Below are positions 1-9,313 of a stretch of 64,000 nt of DNA, piece by piece (positions within the stretch are counted from its first letter, which is position 1; each line of letters begins with the position of its first letter). A model generated the notes under the pieces. It ran no database searches and was not told where the DNA came from. It saw only the letters and a program-made list of their open reading frames with translations. The stretch is from Pseudomonas karstica. Lineage in GTDB: Bacteria; Pseudomonadota; Gammaproteobacteria; Pseudomonadales; Pseudomonadaceae. The DNA lies in contig NZ_WLYI01000026.1 of assembly GCF_009707515.1 (NCBI RefSeq), positions 34,416 to 98,415 of the forward strand. The letters run 5' to 3'. Both the position numbers and the translations under genes were made by a program.

Positions 1-1
1 C

Positions 2-2944
2 GAAAACCTGGCGCTGACTGCGTATGTACAACGTAGCGACAGCGGCCTCAAGGTACTCTTCGACTCCTTGGCGATGAGCCTGGGGGATACTCGTTGGGAG
101 TCGCGTCTTCAGTTGCAGCAGACCCTGGCCACGGGCACGGCCCAGGAGGTCTGGAACCTGCAGGCTGATCGTCTGGACCTGACCCCCATCACGCCTTTGC
201 TCAATGCCCTGGCGCCCTTGCCGGAAGGCGTTGCCACTGCGGTGGAGCACCTGAAAGCCACTGGGATGCTACGGAATGTTCTGGCCGCTTACCGTCCTCA
301 GGACACCAGCGACCAGCGTGTCAGTTTTGCCGCCAACCTTGACCGGATCGGTTTTGATGCCTATTTCGGCGCCCCGGCGGCCCGCAATGTCACCGGCAGT
401 ATCAGCGGTAATTTAGGCCATGGCGAACTGCGCATGGACAGCAAGGACTTTTCCCTGCACCTGTCGCCGATTTTTGCCAAGCCCTGGCAGTACATCCAGG
501 CCAATGCCCGGCTGACCTGGAAGTTGGATAAAGCAGGCTTCACCCTGGCTGCGCCGTATATCAAGGTGTTGGGTGAGGAGGGCAAGATCGCTGCCGACTT
601 CCTGATTCGCCTGCACTTCGACCACAGCCAGGAAGACTACATGGACCTGCGGGTTGGGATGGTCGATGGCGATGGGCGTTTTACCTCCAAATACCTGCCG
701 GCCGTCCTCAGCCCGGCGCTGGATGAATGGCTGCGCACGGCGATCCTCAAGGGCGCGGTAGATCAAGGGTTCTTCCAGTACCAGGGCTCGCTGAACCACA
801 ATGCCCCCATGGCGGCGCGTAATATCAGCCTGTTTTTCAAGGTGCATGACGCCGAACTGGCGTTCCAGCCGGGCTGGCCCCATGTCAGCAAGGTTGCCGG
901 TGAAGTATTTGTCGAAGAGAGCGGCGTGCGGATCCTGGCCAGCAAGGGGCAGTTGCTCGACACCCAGGTCAAGGATATCTACGTCAATATTCCTCACGCC
1001 CCCACTGGCCAGCACAGTCACCTGTTGTTGACCGGCGGCTTTGCGGGAGGTTTGGGCGATGGTCTGAAAATTCTCCAGGAAGCGCCGATTGGTACGGCGT
1101 CGACCTTTGCCGGCTGGAAAGGCGAGGGTGACTTACAGGGCAAGCTTGATCTGGACATTCCACTGGCCAAGGGGGCCGAGCCCAAGATTGTCGTGGACTT
1201 CAATACCAACAAGGCGCGGCTGCAACTGGCCGAGCCTGCCTTGGACCTGAGCCAGCTCAAGGGCGATTTCCGCTTTGACAGTGCCAAGGGCCTCAGCGGA
1301 CAGAAGATCAGCGCCCAGGCGTTTGATCGGCCGATCACCGCGCAAATCTTTGCTGATGGCAAGCCGGGCAATATCAGTACCCGGGTCACTGCCAAAGGCC
1401 AGGTGACGGTCAAGAAACTGACCGATTGGCTCAAAGTCGATCAGCCCTTGCCTGTTACCGGTGACATTCCTTACCAACTGCAATTGACTCTGGACGGCGC
1501 CGATAGCCAATTGATGGTCAGCTCTAACCTCAAGGGCGTGGCGGTGGATCTGCCGGCGCCGTTCGGCATGCCGACCAGCCAAGGGCGCGATAGCGTGTTC
1601 CGCATGACGTTGCAGGGCAAGGAGCGCCGCTACTGGTTCGATTATGGCGAGTTGGCGAACTTTACCTTTGCCGCGCCGGTGGATAATTTCGCCGGCGGTC
1701 GTGGTGAGTTGTTCCTGGGTGATGGCGATGCGTTGTTGCCAAGCGCCAAAGGCCTGCGCATTCGCGGCGTGTTGTCGGAGCTGGATATCGAGCCTTGGAG
1801 AAACCTGGTGGGCCGCTATGCCGGCAATGACCCAGGCGGTAGTGCCAAGCAGCTATTGAGCGCAGCCAACTTCAAAGTTGGCAAGCTGACCGGCTTTGGT
1901 ACTCAGCTCGATCAGGTCACTTTGCTGTTGGATCGAAAACCGGCTGCCTGGGGTTTGCAGCTCGACAGTCAGCAGGCCAAAGGCATTGTGGGGGTGCCGG
2001 ATGCCAAGGGCGCACCGATTACGATCAATTTGCAGTACGTGAAGCTGCCGGCGGTCGACCCATCGGTGCAGGCCGATGAAAATGCACCGGATCCGTTGGC
2101 GGATGTGGATCCCAAGCAGGTCCCGGCGCTGGATATCGCCATTGATCAATTGTTCCAGGGGCCGGATCTGATTGGGGCCTGGTCGCTGAAAGTACGTCCG
2201 ACGGCCAAAGGCATGGCGTTCAGCAACCTCGACCTTGGCCTCAAGGGTATGCAATTGAAGGGCGCAGGCGGCTGGGAAGGCGTACCAGGCGCCAGCAGCA
2301 GTTGGTACAAAGGGCGCCTGGACGGCAAGAATATTGCCGATGTGCTCAAGGGCTGGGGTTTTGCCCCGACCGTGACCAGCGAGGATTTCCATCTGGATGT
2401 GGATGGACGCTGGCCGGGTTCGCCGGCCTGGGTTGGCCCCAAGCGTTTCTCCGGCAGCCTGGACGCCAGTTTCCGCAAAGGCCAGTTTGTGGAGGTGGAA
2501 GGTGGTGCCCAGGCTTTGCGAGTGTTTGGCCTGTTGAACTTCAACTCCATTGGCCGGCGCTTGCGCCTGGATTTCTCTGACTTGCTCGGCAAGGGGCTGA
2601 GCTATGATCGGGTCAAGGGTTTGCTGGCGGCCAGTAATGGGGTGTTTGTCACCCGTGAGCCCATTACCCTGACCGGACCCTCGAGCAACCTGGAGATCAA
2701 TGGCACCCTGGATCTGGTGGCGGACCGGGTCGATGCCAAGTTGTTGGTAACCTTGCCGCTCACCAACAACCTGCCGATTGCGGCGTTGATCGTCGGTGCG
2801 CCGGCTATTGGCGGTGCGTTGTTTTTGATCGATAAGCTGATTGGTGATCGGGTTGCTCGTTTCGCCAGCGTGCAATACACGGTGCAAGGCCCCTGGAAGG
2901 ACCCCAAGATCACGTTCGACAAGCCATTTGAAAAAACACGATAA
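2..2944 (+). CDS. yhdP: YhdP family (AsmA-like) envelope protein, 3' part
   Basis: The reading frame is open from the window edge, so the N-terminus is missing; 980 codons are visible. It is a very long, low-complexity beta-rich protein of the YhdP/DUF3971 type with an AsmA-like C-terminal part, and a hydrophobic stretch about 50 residues from the C-terminus. Members of this family are large inner-membrane-anchored periplasmic proteins; in E. coli YhdP helps move phospholipid to the outer membrane, redundantly with TamB and YdbH. The start is upstream of the window: an internal ATG at 68 is not the true start, because coding continues unbroken before it. The downstream nitrilase and tldD genes follow in the same orientation, as in PAO1 (PA4476-PA4474, from memory). 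Confidence 0.9.
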   Translation, partial: ENLALTAYVQRSDSGLKVLFDSLAMSLGDTRWESRLQLQQTLATGTAQEVWNLQADRLDLTPITPLLNALAPLPEGVATAVEHLKATGMLRNVLAAYRPQDTSDQRVSFAANLDRIGFDAYFGAPAARNVTGSISGNLGHGELRMDSKDFSLHLSPIFAKPWQYIQANARLTWKLDKAGFTLAAPYIKVLGEEGKIAADFLIRLHFDHSQEDYMDLRVGMVDGDGRFTSKYLPAVLSPALDEWLRTAILKGAVDQGFFQYQGSLNHNAPMAARNISLFFKVHDAELAFQPGWPHVSKVAGEVFVEESGVRILASKGQLLDTQVKDIYVNIPHAPTGQHSHLLLTGGFAGGLGDGLKILQEAPIGTASTFAGWKGEGDLQGKLDLDIPLAKGAEPKIVVDFNTNKARLQLAEPALDLSQLKGDFRFDSAKGLSGQKISAQAFDRPITAQIFADGKPGNISTRVTAKGQVTVKKLTDWLKVDQPLPVTGDIPYQLQLTLDGADSQLMVSSNLKGVAVDLPAPFGMPTSQGRDSVFRMTLQGKERRYWFDYGELANFTFAAPVDNFAGGRGELFLGDGDALLPSAKGLRIRGVLSELDIEPWRNLVGRYAGNDPGGSAKQLLSAANFKVGKLTGFGTQLDQVTLLLDRKPAAWGLQLDSQQAKGIVGVPDAKGAPITINLQYVKLPAVDPSVQADENAPDPLADVDPKQVPALDIAIDQLFQGPDLIGAWSLKVRPTAKGMAFSNLDLGLKGMQLKGAGGWEGVPGASSSWYKGRLDGKNIADVLKGWGFAPTVTSEDFHLDVDGRWPGSPAWVGPKRFSGSLDASFRKGQFVEVEGGAQALRVFGLLNFNSIGRRLRLDFSDLLGKGLSYDRVKGLLAASNGVFVTREPITLTGPSSNLEINGTLDLVADRVDAKLLVTLPLTNNLPIAALIVGAPAIGGALFLIDKLIGDRVARFASVQYTVQGPWKDPKITFDKPFEKTR

Positions 2945-2950
2945 GCGCCC

Positions 2951-2973
2951 GCAGCCGCAGCCGCAGCCGCAGC
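2951..2973. repeat. short tandem repeat (GCAGCC)n after yhdP
   Basis: Nearly four direct copies of the hexamer GCAGCC lie six bases after the yhdP stop codon. The array is outside the coding region and is probably a slippage-prone microsatellite. Confidence 0.8.
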
Positions 2974-3049
2974 ACAAGGCTACGATGCGGTCCCCAGGAT
3001 CGCCCTTACAGTGTCATGGTCTATTACGTCCCGAACACAGGAGCCCGTC

Positions 3050-3898
3050 ATGTCCATCGCCGTCATTCAAATGGTCAGCCAAAGCGACGTACCGGCCAAT
3101 CTGGTCCGGGCACGTCACTTACTTGAGCAAGCCGCTGCCGGCGGTGCACGGCTGGCAGTCCTGCCGGAAAACTTCGCCGCCATGGGCCGTCGCGACATTG
3201 TCGATATTGGCCGCGCCGAGGCTTTGGGCGAAGGCCCGATCCTGCCCTGGTTGAAACAGGCTGCCCGCGACCTCACCTTATGGATAGTGGCAGGCACATT
3301 GCCGCTGCCGCCGGAGGGGAGACCGACGGACAAGTCTAATGCTTGCTCGTTGCTGATCAATGAGCACGGTGAAACCGTCGCTCGTTATGACAAGCTGCAT
3401 TTGTTTGATGTAGACGTCGCTGACAGTCGGGGTCGTTATCGGGAGTCCGATGACTATGCTTATGGCAATCGGGTGGTGGTAGCGGATACCCCGGTGGGTC
3501 GCCTGGGGCTGACAGTCTGTTATGACTTGCGCTTCCCGGAGCTGTACAGCGAGTTACGTGCGGCGGGAGCCGAGTTGATTACCGCACCGTCGGCCTTTAC
3601 GGCAGTGACCGGGGCCGCGCATTGGGATGTGTTGATTCGGGCGCGGGCCATTGAAACCCAGTGCTACCTGCTGGCGGCCGCTCAAGGCGGCGTACATCCG
3701 GGGCCACGGGAAACTTTCGGGCATGCAGCGATTGTCGACCCCTGGGGGCGAGTACTGGCACAACAGGATCAAGGCGAAGCGGTGTTGCTGGCCGAACGCG
3801 ATAGCAGTGAACAGGCGTCGATACGGACGCGCATGCCGGTGGTAGGCCATCGGCGCTTTTTTTCGCAGGGCGCGCAGCGACCTGCTTCAGAACGATGA
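3050..3898 (+). CDS. carbon-nitrogen hydrolase (nitrilase superfamily, Nit-like)
   Basis: This 282-residue protein belongs to the nitrilase/omega-amidase superfamily. The catalytic Glu-Lys-Cys triad is visible: Glu40 in LPENFA, Lys in KLHLFD, and Cys in VCYDLRFPE. Length fits the family. Nit1-type relatives in bacteria and eukaryotes hydrolyse deaminated glutathione, and omega-amidases act on alpha-ketoglutaramate; the substrate here is inferred only at this level. The ATG at 3050 was chosen over a frame-compatible upstream start at 3011 because an ACAGGAG ribosome-binding site ends about seven bases before it and the family N-terminus begins with this Met. It sits between yhdP and tldD in the same orientation, with tldD 16 bases downstream. 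Confidence 0.92.
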   Translation: MSIAVIQMVSQSDVPANLVRARHLLEQAAAGGARLAVLPENFAAMGRRDIVDIGRAEALGEGPILPWLKQAARDLTLWIVAGTLPLPPEGRPTDKSNACSLLINEHGETVARYDKLHLFDVDVADSRGRYRESDDYAYGNRVVVADTPVGRLGLTVCYDLRFPELYSELRAAGAELITAPSAFTAVTGAAHWDVLIRARAIETQCYLLAAAQGGVHPGPRETFGHAAIVDPWGRVLAQQDQGEAVLLAERDSSEQASIRTRMPVVGHRRFFSQGAQRPASER

Positions 3899-3914
3899 AT
3901 TTAAGGCCAAACCT

Positions 3915-5357
3915 ATGAGCGAGTTGTTGTCCTCAGTCAGTGAACATCTCCTGGCGCCCGGTGGCGTGACCATCGAAAGCTTGCAAGCCGTGCTGGGCGA
4001 TTTGGCCGGGCCGGGTATCGACGCTGCCGACTTGTATTTCCAGGGACAGATCTCCGAGTCCTGGGCCCTGGAAGACGGCATCGTCAAGGAAGGTAGCTTC
4101 AACCTCGACCAGGGTGTGGGCGTGCGAGCGCAATCCGGTGAAAAAACCGGTTTTGCCTACAGCAACGCCATCACCCTCGAAGCGTTGGGCCTGGCTGCCC
4201 GTGCCGCCCGTTCGATCTCCCGCGCGGGTCAGAACGGCACAGTGCAGGCGTTCAGCACCCAGGATGTGGCCCAGTTGTATGCCCCGGATAACCCGTTGGA
4301 AGTGATCAGTCGTGCCGAAAAAGTCGAACTGCTCAAGCGTATTGATGCCGCAACCCGTGCCCTGGACCCACGCATCCAGCAAGTGAGCGTGAGCATGGCC
4401 GGCGTCTGGGAGCGAATCCTGGTGGCGTCCACCGACGGCAGCCTGGCGGCAGATGTGCGGCCGTTGGTGCGTTTCAATGTCAGTGTGATCGTTGAGCAGA
4501 ACGGTCGTCGCGAGCGGGGCGGCCATGGCGGCGGCGGGCGCACGGACTACCGTTATTTCCTCACCGACGACCGTGCCATGGGGTACGCCCGTGAAGCACT
4601 GCGTCAGGCACTGGTCAACCTGGAAGCCATTCCGGCGCCGGCCGGTACGCTGCCGGTGGTGCTGGGCTCGGGTTGGTCCGGCGTGTTGCTTCACGAAGCT
4701 GTGGGCCATGGCCTGGAAGGTGATTTCAACCGCAAGGGCAGTTCGGCCTACAGCGGACGCATGGGCGAGATGGTTGCGTCCAAACTCTGCACCATTGTCG
4801 ATGATGGCACCCTGGCCGGGCGTCGGGGCTCGCTGAGCGTTGATGACGAAGGCACCCCGACCGAGTGCACTACCCTGATCGAAAACGGCGTGCTCAAGGG
4901 CTACATGCAAGACAAACTCAACGCCCGCCTGATGGGCGTAGCCCGTACCGGTAACGGTCGTCGTGAGTCCTACGCGCATCTGCCGATGCCGCGCATGACC
5001 AACACCTACATGCTTGGTGGCGAAAGCGATCCTGCCGAAATCATCGCTTCGGTGAAACGCGGTATCTACTGTGCCAACCTCGGTGGTGGGCAGGTGGACA
5101 TCACCAGCGGCAAGTTCGTGTTCTCCACCAGCGAGGCGTATTTGATCGAAGACGGCAAGATTACTGCGCCGGTCAAAGGAGCAACGTTGATTGGCAACGG
5201 CCCGGAAGCCATGAGCAAGGTGTCGATGGTCGGTAACGACCTGTCGCTGGACAGTGGCGTGGGGACATGTGGCAAAGACGGGCAGTCGGTGCCGGTGGGT
5301 GTCGGCCAGCCAACCTTGAAAATTGATGCGATCACCGTGGGTGGCACGGGGTCATAA
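3915..5357 (+). CDS. tldD: metalloprotease TldD
   Basis: A 480-residue zinc metallopeptidase subunit of the TldD/TldE heterodimer, which degrades unfolded peptides and processes modified peptides such as microcin B17 and CcdA antitoxin. The zinc motif HEAVGH begins at residue 260, and the third ligand is probably Cys452 in TCGKDG, matching the HExxxH...C arrangement known for TldD. The start follows the nitrilase gene by 16 bases. Its partner pmbA/tldE lies 0.7 kb downstream, separated by the divergent darP gene, a conserved Pseudomonas layout. Confidence 0.97.
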   Translation: MSELLSSVSEHLLAPGGVTIESLQAVLGDLAGPGIDAADLYFQGQISESWALEDGIVKEGSFNLDQGVGVRAQSGEKTGFAYSNAITLEALGLAARAARSISRAGQNGTVQAFSTQDVAQLYAPDNPLEVISRAEKVELLKRIDAATRALDPRIQQVSVSMAGVWERILVASTDGSLAADVRPLVRFNVSVIVEQNGRRERGGHGGGGRTDYRYFLTDDRAMGYAREALRQALVNLEAIPAPAGTLPVVLGSGWSGVLLHEAVGHGLEGDFNRKGSSAYSGRMGEMVASKLCTIVDDGTLAGRRGSLSVDDEGTPTECTTLIENGVLKGYMQDKLNARLMGVARTGNGRRESYAHLPMPRMTNTYMLGGESDPAEIIASVKRGIYCANLGGGQVDITSGKFVFSTSEAYLIEDGKITAPVKGATLIGNGPEAMSKVSMVGNDLSLDSGVGTCGKDGQSVPVGVGQPTLKIDAITVGGTGS

Positions 5358-5368
5358 GCCAAGAGCTT

Positions 5369-5391
5369 CGGGTGGTGAAGATCACCACCCG
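5369..5391. terminator. hairpin between convergent tldD and darP
   Basis: A perfect 10-bp inverted repeat (CGGGTGGTGA / TCACCACCCG) with a 3-base loop lies between two converging genes. Neither strand has a clear T-tract, so it may act as a bidirectional 3' end structure rather than a classical terminator. Confidence 0.4.
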
Positions 5392-5401
5392 GGGAAGAGG
5401 A

Positions 5402-5923
5402 TCAGCGCAGGCCGCGTTGAGTCTCGTCCAGCTCACGGATGTACTTGAAGATTTTACGACTGGTGGCCGGTGGCTTGTTCTGCGCCAGTTCGTGCTGGGC
5501 CTGACGGGTCAGGGAGCGCAGTTGCTGGCGATCGGCATCCGGGTATTCCAGGACGAACTTCTCCAGGACGGCGTCGTCGCCCGCGATCAAGCGGTCACGC
5601 CAGCGTTCCAGATTGTGAAAACGTTCGTTGTACTGGCGCGTGGAGGCATCCATTTGGTCGAGCAAGGTCAGAATGGCGTCAGTGTCCTGGTCGCGCATCA
5701 GCTTGCCGATAAACATGATGTGCCGTTTACGCGCGATATTCGCGGTGTGCTTGGGCGCATCGGCCAAGGCCCGGCGCATGGCGTCGGTCAAGGGCAGTTT
5801 TGCCAGCAAGTCAGGCTTGAGTGTTGTAAGGCGCTCGCCAAGGTCAACCAGAGCATGCAGCTCGCGTTTGACCTGGGTTTTGCTTTTCTCCCCATCGAGG
5901 GAGTCGTCGTAAGAATCAACCAT
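5402..5923 (-). CDS. darP: ribosome biogenesis factor DarP (YjgA, DUF615)
   Basis: A 173-residue, charged, helical protein of the YjgA/DUF615 family. E. coli DarP binds precursor 50S particles and helps late 23S rRNA domain folding. The ORF can extend five codons upstream to a TTG, but the ATG at 5923 matches the usual MVDSYDDS-like N-terminus. The gene lies between tldD and pmbA on the opposite strand and diverges from pmbA across about 108 bases, which must hold both promoters. Confidence 0.93.
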   Translation of the reverse strand: MVDSYDDSLDGEKSKTQVKRELHALVDLGERLTTLKPDLLAKLPLTDAMRRALADAPKHTANIARKRHIMFIGKLMRDQDTDAILTLLDQMDASTRQYNERFHNLERWRDRLIAGDDAVLEKFVLEYPDADRQQLRSLTRQAQHELAQNKPPATSRKIFKYIRELDETQRGLR

Positions 5924-6031
5924 GGTGGCAGTCCGCAAAGAAACGCCGCCATGATAACCAGTCGGGGGCCGCTTGTCCGGCCCGGTCGCTCGAAGGCCTT
6001 AACCGAAAGCAGAATTTGAGTGGAGAGAACC

Positions 6032-7378
6032 ATGAGTGCAGCCCAAAGCGTCGGTCCGCAAGCGTTACCGGCACTGCAGGAACAAGTCGAGCAGATCCTT
6101 GCCGAGGCCAAGCACCAAGGGGCCAGTGCCTGTGAAGTGGCGGTGTCCCTGGAGCAGGGCCTGTCGACGTCGGTGCGTCAGCGGGAAGTGGAAACCGTTG
6201 AGTTCAACCGCGACCAGGGGTTTGGCATCACCTTGTACGTCGGCCAGCGCAAAGGTTCGGCCAGCACCTCTGCCAGCGGCCCGGAAGCGATCCGCGAGAC
6301 TGTTGCCGCGGCATTGGCCATCGCCAAGCACACATCCGAAGATGAAAGCTCGGGCTTGGCCGATGCGGCCTTGATGGCCAGGGACCTGAAGGACTTTGAT
6401 CTGTTTCATGCCTGGGATATCACCCCGGAGCAAGCCATCGAGCAGGCGCTGACCTGCGAAGCGGCGGCGTTTGATGCCGACAGCCGCATCAAGAACGCCG
6501 ATGGCACGACCTTGAGTACGCATCAAGGCTGCCGCGTGTATGGCAACAGCCACGGTTTTATCGGTGGTTATGCCTCCACTCGCCACAGCTTGAGTTGTGT
6601 GATGATCGCCGAGGCCAATGGCCAGATGCAGCGCGATTATTGGTATGACGTCAATCGCCAGGGCGAATTGTTGGCTGACCCGGTGAGTATCGGCCAGCGC
6701 GCCGCACAACGGGCGGCGGGCCGCCTGGGCGCACGTCCGGTGCCGACCTGCGAAGTGCCGGTGTTGTTTTCGGCGGAACTGGCCGGTGGCTTGTTCGGCA
6801 GTTTCCTGGGGGCGATTTCCGGCGGCAACCTGTACCGCAAGTCATCGTTCCTGGAAGGCGCGATTGGCCAGAGGCTGTTCCCTGAATGGCTGACCATTGA
6901 TGAGCGCCCGCATTTGATGCGCGCCATGGGCAGTTCGTCGTTCGACGGTGATGGCCTGGCGACCTATGCCAAGCCGTTCGTCGAGAAAGGTGAGTTGGTG
7001 TCTTATGTGCTGGGTACCTATGCCGGGCGCAAACTCGGCCTGCCAAGCACCGCCAACTCCGGTGGCGTGCACAACCTGTTTGTGACTCATGGCGATGAAG
7101 ACCAGGCGGCGTTGTTACGACGTATGGGACGTGGTTTGTTGGTCACCGAATTGATGGGCCATGGCCTGAACATGGTCACGGGCGACTACTCCCGTGGCGC
7201 GGCAGGTTTCTGGGTAGAAAACGGCGAAATTCAATTCGCCGTCCAGGAAGTGACCATCGCTGGCAATATGCGCGACATGTTCAAGCAAATTGTCGCGGTG
7301 GGTAATGACCTTGAACTGCGCAGCAACATCCGTACGGGCTCGGTGTTGATTGAGCGGATGACGGTCGCCGGCAGCTAA
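6032..7378 (+). CDS. pmbA: metalloprotease-like subunit PmbA (TldE)
   Basis: A 448-residue U62-family protein paralogous to TldD but without the HExxxH zinc motif, as expected for the TldE/PmbA subunit that shapes the chamber of the heterodimer. The ATG at 6032 follows TGGAGAG by a few bases; an in-frame GTG at 6020 overlaps that ribosome-binding site and is rejected. The gene ends before a strong intrinsic terminator and so closes the tldD/pmbA region before the iron-regulated operon. Confidence 0.96.
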   Translation: MSAAQSVGPQALPALQEQVEQILAEAKHQGASACEVAVSLEQGLSTSVRQREVETVEFNRDQGFGITLYVGQRKGSASTSASGPEAIRETVAAALAIAKHTSEDESSGLADAALMARDLKDFDLFHAWDITPEQAIEQALTCEAAAFDADSRIKNADGTTLSTHQGCRVYGNSHGFIGGYASTRHSLSCVMIAEANGQMQRDYWYDVNRQGELLADPVSIGQRAAQRAAGRLGARPVPTCEVPVLFSAELAGGLFGSFLGAISGGNLYRKSSFLEGAIGQRLFPEWLTIDERPHLMRAMGSSSFDGDGLATYAKPFVEKGELVSYVLGTYAGRKLGLPSTANSGGVHNLFVTHGDEDQAALLRRMGRGLLVTELMGHGLNMVTGDYSRGAAGFWVENGEIQFAVQEVTIAGNMRDMFKQIVAVGNDLELRSNIRTGSVLIERMTVAGS

Positions 7379-7398
7379 CCCTGCGAGGTGTCAAATAG

Positions 7399-7431
7399 GC
7401 GCGCCACCCTTTGGGTGGCGCGCTTTTTTTT
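7399..7431 (+). terminator. intrinsic terminator after pmbA
   Basis: A perfect 11-bp GC-rich stem (GCGCGCCACCC / GGGTGGCGCGC), a TTT loop and an eight-T tract. It lies 20 bases after the pmbA stop and upstream of the Fur box. Confidence 0.95.
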
Positions 7432-7471
7432 GCCTGGAATATCCGGGAGATTAATTTGATGCGCTTGTGTT

Positions 7472-7507
7472 GATTCTCAATATCATTTAATAATAAGTAT
7501 CATTATC
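7472..7507 (+). promoter_or_regulatory. Fur box region controlling fagA-fumC-sodA
   Basis: Positions 7489-7507 (AATAATAAGTATCATTATC) match 15 of 19 bases of the Fur consensus GATAATGATAATCATTATC. An overlapping, weaker copy lies at 7472-7490. The site is 16 bases before the fagA start, so Fur-Fe(II) would block the promoter when iron is plentiful, as known for the P. aeruginosa fagA-fumC-orfX-sodA operon. Confidence 0.85.
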
Positions 7508-7522
7508 GAGTGAGCATGGATC

Positions 7523-7918
7523 ATGAGTTCTGTCCTGCATGAGGATCCTTACCTGGAAAGTTGGCGCTGGATGAGTCGTCAGATTCGCTGCGGCCTTGAT
7601 CCCAATGAACCTCGCCTGATCGAACATTACCTCAACGAAGGCCGATACCTGGCGTGTTGCACTGCGACTCACCCGTGGACCATCGCCGAAACCTCATTGC
7701 GCCTGCTGCTTGATACCGCCGCCGACATTGCCTTGCCTTGGCACTGGCGCTCCATGTGCCTGGACCAGGCCTGGCGCCCCTTGCGCGACCTGGAAAACCT
7801 ATCCCGCTGTGCCTGCCGCCTCAAGCGCTGGCAGGCCTTTGCCTGGCAATTGGCAACCTGCGAATTGCTGCCGTCTATTTCTCACTCTGACTTGGTGCAA
7901 GGATCTTCTGATGAGTAA
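7523..7918 (+). CDS. fagA: Fur-associated protein FagA
   Basis: A 131-residue cytoplasmic protein resembling FagA, the first gene of the P. aeruginosa iron-starvation operon fagA-fumC-orfX-sodA. It is Trp- and Cys-rich (for example CACRLKRW near the C-terminus) and has no recognised catalytic motif. The function is unknown. Its last eight bases overlap the fumC start, so the two genes are translationally coupled. The Fur box lies directly upstream. Confidence 0.85.
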   Translation: MSSVLHEDPYLESWRWMSRQIRCGLDPNEPRLIEHYLNEGRYLACCTATHPWTIAETSLRLLLDTAADIALPWHWRSMCLDQAWRPLRDLENLSRCACRLKRWQAFAWQLATCELLPSISHSDLVQGSSDE

Positions 7919-9287
7919 CACCCGTATCGAACGCGACAGCATGGGCGAACTGCAAGTACCCGCCGAAGCTCTGTATGGTGCGCAAACCCAGCGTGCAGTG
8001 AATAACTTCCCCATCAGCCACCAGCGTATGCCGGCGCAATTCATTCGCGCACTGATCCTGGCCAAGACCGCTGCTGCCAAGGTCAATGTCGACCTCAAAC
8101 AGATCGGCGAAGCCCAGGGCAAGGCCATCGTCGATGCTGCCCAAGGCCTGCTGGAAGGCGACTTCATGCAGCACTTTCCGGTGGATATCTTCCAGACTGG
8201 CTCCGGCACCAGTTCCAATATGAACGCCAACGAAGTTATTGCCACCCTCGCCAGCCGTCTGCTGGGCGAGCCGGTCAATGCCAATGATCACGTCAATTGC
8301 GGGCAAAGCAGCAACGACATCATCCCGACCACCATCCACGTCAGCGCGGCGCTGGTCCTGCATGAACAACTGCTGCCGGCGTTGCTGCACCTGGTGCAGG
8401 TGATCGAGCACAAGGCCGAAGAGGTTCACCCGTTCATCAAGACCGGCCGTACCCACCTGATGGACGCCATGCCCGTGCGCATGAGCCAGGTGCTCAATGG
8501 TTGGGCGCAGCAGCTCAAGGCCAATATCGGCCACTTGCAAGACTTGCTACCGAGCCTGCAGGCACTGGCCCAGGGCGGCACGGCGGTAGGTACCGGGATC
8601 AACGCCCATCCAGAATTCGCCGCGCGCTTCAGCCAGCAGCTCAGCCACTTGACCGAAGTGCAGTTCACACCAGGCAAGAACCTGTTTGCGTTGATCGGCT
8701 CTCAGGACACCGCAGTCGCTGTTTCTGGGCAACTGAAAGCCACTGCTGTTTCGTTGATGAAGATCGCCAACGACCTGCGTTGGATGAACTCGGGGCCGCT
8801 GGCCGGTCTCGGTGAGATTGAGCTGGAGGGCTTGCAGCCGGGTTCTTCGATCATGCCGGGCAAGGTCAACCCAGTGATTCCGGAGGCTGCGGCGATGGTC
8901 GCCGCGCAGGTGATCGGCAATGACACGGTCATCACCGTCGCTGGCCAGTCCGGCAATTTCGAACTGAACGTCATGTTGCCGATCATCGCCCAGAATCTGC
9001 TCGGCAGCCTTGAACTGCTGGCCAACATCAGCCATTTGTTGGCGGACAAAGCGATCGCCAGCTTCAAGGTCAACGAGGGCAAGCTCAAGGAGGCGCTGTC
9101 GCGAAACCCGATCCTGGTCACTGCACTCAACCCGATCATTGGTTACCAAAAGGCCGCTGAAATCGCCAAGAAGGCCTATCAACAAGGCCGACCGGTGATT
9201 GAGGTTGCGCTCGAACATACCGACTTGTCCCGCAGCCAACTGGAAATCCTCCTGGATCCGGAAAAGCTCACGGCGGGTGGCGTGTAA
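7911..9287 (+). CDS. fumC: class II fumarate hydratase FumC
   Basis: A 458-residue iron-independent fumarase interconverting fumarate and malate. The fumarase/aspartase signature GSSIMPGKVNP is present, with length typical for FumC. The ATG at 7911 is preceded by AAGGATCT and gives the standard MSNTRIERDSMG N-terminus; the frame also extends upstream through fagA, but that part is a shadow. As it needs no Fe-S cluster, it replaces class I fumarase when iron is scarce, which fits the Fur box upstream of fagA. Confidence 0.97.
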   Translation: MSNTRIERDSMGELQVPAEALYGAQTQRAVNNFPISHQRMPAQFIRALILAKTAAAKVNVDLKQIGEAQGKAIVDAAQGLLEGDFMQHFPVDIFQTGSGTSSNMNANEVIATLASRLLGEPVNANDHVNCGQSSNDIIPTTIHVSAALVLHEQLLPALLHLVQVIEHKAEEVHPFIKTGRTHLMDAMPVRMSQVLNGWAQQLKANIGHLQDLLPSLQALAQGGTAVGTGINAHPEFAARFSQQLSHLTEVQFTPGKNLFALIGSQDTAVAVSGQLKATAVSLMKIANDLRWMNSGPLAGLGEIELEGLQPGSSIMPGKVNPVIPEAAAMVAAQVIGNDTVITVAGQSGNFELNVMLPIIAQNLLGSLELLANISHLLADKAIASFKVNEGKLKEALSRNPILVTALNPIIGYQKAAEIAKKAYQQGRPVIEVALEHTDLSRSQLEILLDPEKLTAGGV

Positions 9288-9313
9288 TCACCGACTCTGC
9301 TTGGAGGCTCACC

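Noticed and set aside
1853..2977. 374-codon minus-strand frame over yhdP
   Set aside because: Opposite the coding strand of a recognised family and begins in the hexamer repeat; no protein-like features.
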